Shown here piece after piece: positions 6,040 to 10,195 of a DNA stretch of 10,195 nucleotides. Numbering within the stretch: position 1 is the first letter of the stretch; each line of letters begins with the position of its first letter. The notes under the pieces are model-generated. The model had not been told where the DNA came from, did no database searches, and saw only the letters and a list, made by a program, of their open reading frames with translations. Where the stretch lies: contig DRLW01000239.1 of assembly GCA_011375275.1 (NCBI GenBank), positions 1 through 10,195 of the forward strand, given 5' to 3'. The DNA comes from Bacteroidota bacterium (lineage in GTDB: Bacteria > Zhuqueibacterota > Zhuqueibacteria > Zhuqueibacterales > Geothermadaptataceae). Position numbers and translations under genes: made by a program.

Positions 6040-6701
6040 TGCAGCATTTCCTGCCAGTTTTTCCTTTACCCAATGTCGTTCTGTTTCCCGGTGGCCTGCT
6101 CTCTCTGCACATCTTCGAACCGAGATACAAGGCGATGATCCGCGCTGCACTGAAGAGTGACAAAACCATCGGCATGGTTTTACTCAAAGATGGCTGGGAA
6201 GCCAACTATCATGGTGATGCTGCTGTCGAGGCGATTGGGTGTGCCGGTCTGATCGAGGTTTATGAGAAATTACCTGCCGGGCGGTTCAATATTTTGCTGC
6301 GCGGCACGACGCGCTTCGCCGTCGAAAAACTCTGCCCAACCCAGTGCTGGCGTTCAGCCGAGGTCGTGCTGTTACCGGAAAAGGATTTCCCTTATACGGA
6401 CGCCGAGAAAGGGCGGCTGTATCGCCACATGCGCGAAAAAATCGTGGCATATTTCGGCACCGTACTGTGCCATACCTCTACGCTGCATCGTATGATGCTT
6501 GCAGAACAGGACCCGGGTATCCTGCTCAACCGGGCGATCATGTTGCTCGATATCGATGTGCGAACGCGATATGAGCTGCTGCAACTCGATGAGCTTGAAA
6601 AACGCTATACGTTTTTCGTGCAGATAATCGATGAACGTTTGAAAACAAGAGTTCTGGCCCATGGCCTGAAAAATATTCCCTTTGACGAACATACCAATTG
6701 A
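6039..6701 (+). CDS. LON peptidase substrate-binding domain protein
   Basis: This 220-residue protein consists of the LON N-terminal substrate-binding domain (PF02190) without the ATPase or protease modules. The signature LPVFPLPNVVLFPGGLLSLHIFEPRYKAMI spans residues 5-34, followed by KTIGMVLL (42-49), a GCAGLIEVYEKLPAGRFNILLRGTTRF segment (about 68-94) and a helical C-terminal part ending around ERLKTRVLAHGLK. Stand-alone proteins of this kind are widespread, but their role is not established; they may bind unfolded peptides or act as protease adaptors. The ATG overlaps the queG stop codon by one base, with GAGGA at 6025-6029. moaD follows after 19 bp. It is cytosolic, with no signal peptide. 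Confidence 0.9.
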   Translation: MQHFLPVFPLPNVVLFPGGLLSLHIFEPRYKAMIRAALKSDKTIGMVLLKDGWEANYHGDAAVEAIGCAGLIEVYEKLPAGRFNILLRGTTRFAVEKLCPTQCWRSAEVVLLPEKDFPYTDAEKGRLYRHMREKIVAYFGTVLCHTSTLHRMMLAEQDPGILLNRAIMLLDIDVRTRYELLQLDELEKRYTFFVQIIDERLKTRVLAHGLKNIPFDEHTN

Positions 6702-6720
6702 ACAGAGTGAAAGGCATGAA

Positions 6721-6966
6721 ATGAAGGTCGATGTCAAACTGTTTGCTGTTCTGCGCGAGATTGCCGGACGCGAGCAGGTCACACTCGAACTGCCGGAGCC
6801 AGTCGCCCTGACTGAGCTGTTCGAACAGCTCAGTGCCGACCATCCCGGGCTCACGCGCTATCAGACCATCACGAGTTTTGCCCTCAACGGTGAATATGCC
6901 GAACCAGCCACGATCGTCAACGATGGCGATGAAGTGGCGCTGATTCCCCCTATTTCGGGAGGCTGA
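6721..6966 (+). CDS. moaD: Molybdopterin synthase small subunit MoaD
   Basis: This 81-residue ubiquitin-like beta-grasp protein is the sulfur carrier of molybdopterin synthase. It begins MKVDVKLFAVLREIAGREQVTLELP and ends DGDEVALIPPISGG. The C-terminal Gly-Gly is the site that MoeB adenylates and that is then thiocarboxylated to give sulfur to precursor Z. ATG 6721 is chosen because AAGG at 6711-6714 lies six bases upstream; the frame is open to TTG 6682 but has no such site there. It is translationally coupled to moaE, whose ribosome binding site lies in the codons for the terminal Ser-Gly-Gly. Confidence 0.93.
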   Translation: MKVDVKLFAVLREIAGREQVTLELPEPVALTELFEQLSADHPGLTRYQTITSFALNGEYAEPATIVNDGDEVALIPPISGG

Positions 6967-6967
6967 T

Positions 6968-7396
6968 GTGGTTGAAATAACACGACAGCCGATCGATGTG
7001 ACGGCGCTTCTCTCCGGCGCGGAGAATCCAGCGGCCGGCGGTGTGTGCACGTTCATCGGCACGGTGCGAAATCATGCGGACGGGCGCACAGTCATGAGAA
7101 TGGAGTACGAGGGGTATGCTGAAATGGCTGTCCGGGAGATGGAGCGCATCGAAAAGCAGGTGCGCGAGCGCTGGCCGGTAGAGGAGATGGCGATCGTGCA
7201 TCGCCTCGGCATGTTGGAAATTGGCGAGGCAAGTGTCGTGATCGTCGTGGCCTGCGCACACCGCAGTGATGCCTTTGAAGCATGCAGATACGCGATCGAT
7301 ACGTTGAAAAAAACCGTTCCGATCTGGAAAAAAGAATTTGACCAGGACGGAGCGGCATGGGTTGAGGGTGTCATGCCTGAACCAAATCGTGAATAG
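6968..7396 (+). CDS. moaE: Molybdopterin synthase catalytic subunit MoaE
   Basis: MoaE binds precursor Z (cPMP) and, with two thiocarboxylated MoaD subunits, inserts the dithiolene sulfurs to form molybdopterin. The 142-residue product shows GGVCTFIGTVRNHADGRTV (24-42), LEYEGY-like MEYEGYAEMA (45-54), HRLGMLEIGEASVVIVV (78-94), the AHRSDAFEACRYAIDTLKKTVPIWKKE stretch (97-123) and the C-terminal DGAAWVEG (127-134). The basic active-site residues H98, R99, K114/K115 and K121/K122 are present. The start is GTG 6968, one base after the moaD stop, with GGGAGG at 6957-6962. It is the last gene of the operon; no obvious terminator follows before the inverted-repeat element at 7467. The other Moco genes (moaA, moaC, moeB) are not in this window. 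Confidence 0.95.
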   Translation: MVEITRQPIDVTALLSGAENPAAGGVCTFIGTVRNHADGRTVMRMEYEGYAEMAVREMERIEKQVRERWPVEEMAIVHRLGMLEIGEASVVIVVACAHRSDAFEACRYAIDTLKKTVPIWKKEFDQDGAAWVEGVMPEPNRE

Positions 7397-7466
7397 CCTG
7401 AAAAAATCATCATATCACAGCGTCAGATTTCACAGTATTTTTTCAAAAGATCATAAGAAAGCACCC

Positions 7467-7570
7467 GTAACTGTTCAGCCCTCGTCTCAGGGTTCCTGCT
7501 TTTTTTGCCTCATCCCGGCCGCAGGAAGCGCAGGCCACACGGTGCATCGTCCGGCTGGCTGAACAGTTAT
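7467..7570. mobile_element. Small inverted-repeat (MITE-like) element, 104 bp
   Basis: TAACTGTTCAGCC (7468-7480) and GGCTGAACAGTTA (7557-7569) are a perfect 13-bp inverted repeat. Taking one more base on each side gives termini GTAACTG and ATAACTG. Bases just outside are AAGCACCC (7459-7466) and GAGCACTC (7571-7578), 6 of 8 identical with both differences transitions, consistent with an old 8-bp target duplication. Inside is a second inverted pair, TTCCTGC (7493-7499) and GCAGGAA (7521-7527). There is no coding capacity. It could also act as a folded mRNA end for the upstream operon. Confidence 0.55.
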
Positions 7571-7670
7571 GAGCACTCTGTCAAACAACATTTTCAGTTA
7601 TCCCGAGTTTCCTGGCGCAAAGCGCTATCGAAGTAAGTAGATCGGGGTTAGCACAACGAGGAGCAGGGCA

Positions 7671-7976
7671 ATGATGGTAGAATTGAGTGTACTTCCGGTA
7701 GGTCAGGATGAGAAAATAGGTAAGTACGTTGCCGAGGTCGTGCGCATCATCGACCAAAGCGGGCTGGAATACAGACTGACTCCGATGGGGACGGTTATCA
7801 CCGGTGACTGGGATGAGGTGATGCCGGTGATTAAAAGCTGTCACGAAAAAATCAAGGAAATGACGGATCGGGTCATCACGAAAATCCGCATCGATGATGA
7901 ACGAGGCGGTAACGGCGATTTCGACAGTACGTTGCAGACTGTCGAAAAAATCCTCGGTAAATCTGTCAATAAATGA
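7671..7976 (+). CDS. MTH1187 family thiamine-binding protein
   Basis: This 101-residue protein of the MTH1187/YkoF-like family (PF01910, formerly DUF77) has a ferredoxin-like alpha/beta fold. Members bind thiamine or related pyrimidines and are thought to act as cytosolic binding or sensing proteins; no enzymatic role is established. Family features: the opening strand VELSVLPVGQDEKIGKYVAEVVRIIDQSGLEYRLTPMGTVITGDWDEVM with the conserved Pro-x-Gly and the TPMGT-xx-GxWxEV motif, followed by a helix and the strand DRVITKIRIDDERGG. ATG 7671 is preceded by GAGGAG (7659-7664) at six bases; a second ATG at 7674 is also possible. It is monocistronic, with an intrinsic terminator 40 bp downstream. No TPP riboswitch is visible upstream. 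Confidence 0.88.
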   Translation: MMVELSVLPVGQDEKIGKYVAEVVRIIDQSGLEYRLTPMGTVITGDWDEVMPVIKSCHEKIKEMTDRVITKIRIDDERGGNGDFDSTLQTVEKILGKSVNK

Positions 7977-8016
7977 GCCGTTGCCCTGAAACGCCGGCTT
8001 CATTTGTTCACATCTG

Positions 8017-8041
8017 AAAACTCTCAACGCGAGAGTTTTTT
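8017..8041 (+). terminator. Rho-independent terminator after the thiamine-binding gene
   Basis: AAAACTCTC (8017-8025), loop AACGC and GAGAGTTTT (8031-8039), followed by further T residues, form a 9-bp stem with a U-tract. The leading A-run means it could also terminate in the opposite direction, although no opposing gene lies nearby. Confidence 0.9.
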
Positions 8042-8045
8042 GCTC

Positions 8046-8158
8046 CTGTCCAGCCCCTGGCTCAGGGGGCTGCCTTCCCTCGCTGCCCTGCGCGGAATGC
8101 GGCACAGTGCCGGAGTGCAGGCCGGGCAATCCCTTCGCCGCGATACGGCGCTGGACAG
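8046..8158. repeat. Possible diverged second copy of the small inverted-repeat element
   Basis: CTGTCCAGC (8046-8054) and GCTGGACAG (8150-8158) are perfect 9-bp inverted termini 113 bp apart. The left end (CTGT-CAGCCC, then CTCAGGG) aligns without gaps with the left end of the 7467-7570 element, and the right ends are also alike (GCTG-ACAGT-A). The interiors differ greatly and no target duplication is seen, so relatedness is tentative. The interior is GC-rich and could fold, for example GCGGCACAGTGCCG around 8100. Confidence 0.35.
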
Positions 8159-8456
8159 TGAATCCTGCGGTGTGCTGATCTCGGAAATATCACTTGTTCC
8201 ATTCTCGAAGCGTTGCAGAGAGAAGGCCATTACGCGAACTCTGAACTTACAGCTTTAAAGAGAAAAAGCGGGGAGCGCAAGAAAAACGGAATATTTCTGT
8301 GCGGAAAATTGTGATCTGGTTAACCCGCTGTCTCATGCTCTGCGAGTATTCGCAGCTCGTGCGACTCAAACTCAGAAAACGCCTGTGTTTGTGCTCGTTT
8401 GTTCAGTCGAACAATAAGTATTCTCCAGGCCGAAAAAACAGGAAAGTTGAAAATAG
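8159..8456. other. folE leader region with two small palindromes
   Basis: This stretch of about 300 bp shows no gene. Two perfect 6-bp stem palindromes are present: CTGCGA-GTAT-TCGCAG (8340-8355) and TTGTTC-AGTC-GAACAA (8399-8414). The second lies about 40 bp before the folE start and could be an operator or a 5'-UTR hairpin. No convincing -35/-10 pair could be fixed. A weak candidate is TTGTGC near 8385-8390 with an AT-rich stretch, AATAAGTATT, near 8412-8422. Confidence 0.35.
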
Positions 8457-9008
8457 ATGGAAGAACTCGTTCGTCGTATGCTCGTCGAAATCGGTGAGGA
8501 CCCGGAGCGTGAAGGGCTTGTGCGCACTCCTCACCGTGTCGCCAAATCCATGCATTATCTTACCGGCGGCTATAAAACCGACATCAGTGAAATCATCAAC
8601 GGCGCTATTTTTACGGAAGATTACGAAGAGATGGTGCTCGTAAATGATATCGATTTTTACAGTCTCTGTGAGCACCACATGCTGCCGTTTTTCGGGAAGT
8701 GCCATGTGGGGTATATTCCCAACGGAAAAATCATCGGTTTGAGCAAAATCCCGCGTATCGTCGATGTGTTTGCTCGCAGATTGCAGGTGCAGGAACGCAT
8801 GACCACCCAGATCGCCGAGACGCTGATGGAGTACCTGCAGCCTGCCGGCGTTGCGGTTGTGACCGAAGCTCGGCATCTGTGCATGATGATGCGCGGGGTC
8901 GAGAAACAGAATACAACCGTCAAGTCGAGTGCGATGTATGGCGCCTTTCGCGATGACCAGCGCACGCGGGATGAATTCATGCAACTGATTTCCCACCACC
9001 TCGGGTAG
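8457..9008 (+). CDS. folE: GTP cyclohydrolase I FolE
   Basis: This enzyme converts GTP to 7,8-dihydroneopterin triphosphate, the first step of tetrahydrofolate synthesis and the shared precursor of queuosine. The 183-residue product is near the family's usual length and complete. It shows RTPHRVAKSMHYLTGGY (23-39), SLCEHHMLPFFGKCHVGYIP (69-88), the KIIGLSKIPRIVDVFARRLQVQERMTTQIA stretch (91-120), HLCMMMRGVEKQ (140-151) and TTVKSSAMYGAFRDD (153-167). The zinc ligands are C71, H74 and C142, so it is the zinc-dependent IA type rather than FolE2. It should form the usual cytosolic toroidal decamer. ATG 8457 has AGGAAAG at 8440-8446, ten bases upstream. The gene stands alone; no folate neighbours are in the window. 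Confidence 0.97.
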   Translation: MEELVRRMLVEIGEDPEREGLVRTPHRVAKSMHYLTGGYKTDISEIINGAIFTEDYEEMVLVNDIDFYSLCEHHMLPFFGKCHVGYIPNGKIIGLSKIPRIVDVFARRLQVQERMTTQIAETLMEYLQPAGVAVVTEARHLCMMMRGVEKQNTTVKSSAMYGAFRDDQRTRDEFMQLISHHLG

Positions 9009-9066
9009 GCCATCCGGCGGGGACGGGGATGGTTGTGATTGTGATACAACTGACGAGGTATGGGGT

Positions 9067-9104
9067 GGTGCCCCGGCTGTACCGCGGCATTCATGCCGCG
9101 AGGT
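9067..9104. repeat. Palindromic repeat P, copy 1
   Basis: CGCGGCAT-TC-ATGCCGCG (9083-9100) is a perfect 8-bp palindrome inside a longer near-palindrome, TACCGCGG...GAGGTA (9080-9104). The 26 bases from 9067 match 9178-9203 at 21 positions without gaps, so this is one unit of a diverged direct duplication. Confidence 0.65.
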
Positions 9105-9150
9105 ATGATCCATATCGTTATTCAGGCTGGTTTGATGGTGCTGTCAGAGA

Positions 9151-9172
9151 CGCGACATAAATGTCGCGGTAC
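9151..9172. repeat. Palindromic repeat P, copy 2
   Basis: CGCGACAT-AA-ATGTCGCG (9151-9168) is a perfect 8-bp palindrome. Compared with copy 1 the stem differs by a paired change (GGCAT/ATGCC to GACAT/ATGTC), so base pairing is preserved. The right side, CGCGGTACG, matches the right side of copy 3. Confidence 0.6.
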
Positions 9173-9177
9173 GCGTT

Positions 9178-9216
9178 GGTTCCCGGATTGTACTGCGGCA
9201 TTCCTATCGCGGTACG
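9178..9216. repeat. Palindromic repeat P, copy 3 (degenerate)
   Basis: GTACTGCGGCATTC (left, like copy 1) is followed by TATCGCGGTACGG (right, like copy 2). TACTGCG and CGCGGTA still pair, with one G-U, but the central stem is broken. It looks like a mixture of copies 1 and 2. Confidence 0.5.
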
Positions 9217-9275
9217 GGTGCCACGGATAAATAAATATCGAGGCAAGCTGGACAAAAATTCTGGCAACGCAATTA

Positions 9276-9305
9276 TGTAGGGGCGACCCGCCGGTCGCCC
9301 CTACA
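9276..9305. repeat. Perfect 13-bp inverted repeat (REP-like hairpin)
   Basis: TGTAGGGGCGACC (9276-9288), a CGCC loop (9289-9292) and GGTCGCCCCTACA (9293-9305) form a perfect 13-bp stem. No T-tract follows, so it is not a classical terminator. Similar GTAGGGGCGACC hairpins occur as dispersed intergenic repeats in various bacteria. Between it and the next gene (9306-9502) the only other structure seen is CCCAGA/TCTGGG (9415-9434). Confidence 0.75.
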
Positions 9306-9502
9306 CTGCGGGTCGCATCCGGAATTATATCGTCAACAATCCCCAAAATTGGACCGAGGACAAATATCATTTTGACAACCCTCAACACCGACCGGGGTTG
9401 CAAAACGATAATTCCCCAGACCACACAATCTGGGAAAGAGCCGTTTTTAAAATATGTGAAAAATCGTGAACGATGTGAATGACTAAAAACGGAGGGTGCA
9501 CC

Positions 9503-10195
9503 ATGAAACTGACGTTTTTGGGACACGCATGTGTTTTTGTGGAATCCGATGCGCACAGGATCATCATCGATCCCTTTCTCTCTGGAAACCCGCTCGCCCG
9601 CCTCGGGCCGGAGGAAATCGCCTGTGAGTATGTCATCGTCACACACGGGCATGGTGATCATCTCGGTGATACCATCGAGATCGCCAAAAAGAACGACGCC
9701 ATGGTCATCTCCAATTTCGAGATCGCGACCTACTGCAACCAGCAGGGTGTGGAAAAAATACACCCTATGCACATCGGCGGTGCGGCGCAGTTTCCATTCG
9801 GCAGGGTCAAGCTGACGATTGCGCATCATGGGAGTGGCTTTGTCACAGAAAACAATGAGATCATCACTCTCGGCAATCCCGCAGGTGTGTTGCTGACGAT
9901 TGCCGGCAAAACCATTTATCACGCTGGTGATACAGGCCTGTTTTACGATATGAAGCTGATCGGGGATATGAACGATATCGATGTTGCGCTGCTGCCGATC
10001 GGAGACAATTTCACGATGGGAATCGATGATGCCGTCAAAGCGGTCGAGTTCCTGCAACCAAAACTCACGGTTCCGATCCACTACAAGACTTTTGATCTGA
10101 TCGATGTCGATCCGCAGGAATTTGCCGGAAAAGTTTCGGCCCAGGGCGGTGACGTCCGGATTCTCGATGTCGGGGATTCGCTTGTCGTGGCTTGA
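9503..10195 (+). CDS. UPF0173 family metal-dependent hydrolase (MBL fold)
   Basis: This complete 230-residue protein of the UPF0173 (YtkL-like) metallo-beta-lactamase family has a stop codon that is the last codon of the window. Motifs: MKLTFLGHACVFVE (1-14), IDPFLSGNP (22-30), the metal-binding VTHGHGDHLGD (46-56; H48, H50, D52, H53), IAHHGSGF (107-113), YHAGDTGLF (139-147; H140, D143), LPIGDNFTMG (164-173) and VPIHYKTF (190-197; H193). All expected ligands for a two-metal centre are there. The physiological substrate of the family is not established. ATG 9503 is preceded by GGAGGG (9491-9496) at six bases, the strongest ribosome binding site in the window. It is cytosolic. It belongs to a different MBL branch from the protein at 3197-4129, so the two are not recent duplicates. 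Confidence 0.95.
   Translation: MKLTFLGHACVFVESDAHRIIIDPFLSGNPLARLGPEEIACEYVIVTHGHGDHLGDTIEIAKKNDAMVISNFEIATYCNQQGVEKIHPMHIGGAAQFPFGRVKLTIAHHGSGFVTENNEIITLGNPAGVLLTIAGKTIYHAGDTGLFYDMKLIGDMNDIDVALLPIGDNFTMGIDDAVKAVEFLQPKLTVPIHYKTFDLIDVDPQEFAGKVSAQGGDVRILDVGDSLVVA

Noticed and set aside
7570..7670. TPP riboswitch before the thiamine-binding gene
   Set aside because: None of the conserved TPP-aptamer segments (such as CTGAGA) is present in the short leader.
8403..9113. 236-codon minus-strand frame opposite folE
   Set aside because: Antisense shadow of folE; the plus frame carries every FolE motif.
9067..9216. CRISPR-like array from the three palindromes
   Set aside because: Unit spacing is irregular, the repeats are diverged, there are no uniform spacers and no cas genes nearby.
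9122..10081. 319-codon open frame on the minus strand opposite the UPF0173 gene
   Set aside because: It is a mirror of a strongly coding frame with clear motifs and ribosome binding site; its translation resembles no family and it runs into the repeat cluster.

Overview
This is a chromosomal window of ordinary housekeeping genes separated by unusually repeat-rich intergenic DNA. GC is moderate (roughly 50-55% by eye). Shine-Dalgarno sites are clear, GTG starts are common, and one intergenic site resembles a sigma-28 (FliA) flagellar-type promoter. Together with the gene set (GlcD-type FAD oxidase, SprA-like protein with an HExxH motif, oxygen-independent QueG, MoaD/MoaE, FolE, UPF0173 hydrolase), this suggests a Gram-negative, probably motile and possibly anaerobic bacterium, for example of a deltaproteobacterial-type lineage. 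That placement is inference; no rRNA or other phylogenetic marker is present.

Layout. Positions 1-702 (minus strand) hold the N-terminal half of a GlcD-like FAD-linked oxidase, cut by the window edge. Positions 703-3196 are mostly non-coding. They contain one gene, a SprA-related putative metalloprotease (1260-1925), flanked by two direct copies of the same 235-bp element (762-996 and 2001-2235). Each copy has about 22-bp terminal inverted repeats and an imperfect 11-bp target duplication, which makes it a MITE-like non-autonomous transposable element. A third, inverted and truncated copy (about 2394-2573) lies between two direct copies of a different repeat (2337-2392 and 2605-2690). A candidate structured RNA with its own promoter-like sequence follows (about 2827-2970).

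Positions 3197-4129 encode a PhnP/RNase Z-like metallo-beta-lactamase-fold hydrolase that ends at a clear intrinsic terminator (4178-4204). Positions 4451-7396 form a tight five-gene operon: hot-dog acyl-CoA thioesterase, queG (queuosine synthesis), a LON-substrate-binding-domain protein, moaD and moaE (the two subunits of molybdopterin synthase). A second small inverted-repeat element (7467-7570) separates the operon from a thiamine-binding MTH1187-family gene (7671-7976), which has its own terminator (8017-8041).

folE (8457-9008) follows a leader of about 300 bp with two small hairpins. A cluster of palindromic repeats (9067-9305) then precedes a complete UPF0173 metal-dependent hydrolase gene (9503-10195), which ends exactly at the window edge. 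queG and folE both serve queuosine synthesis (FolE gives the dihydroneopterin triphosphate precursor, QueG does the last step) but sit in separate transcription units. No transposase, phage, CRISPR, tRNA or rRNA gene was found, and nothing amounts to a clear new multi-gene system. The most notable content is the pair of intact MITE-like insertions, the second element family, the candidate RNA and the palindrome cluster.
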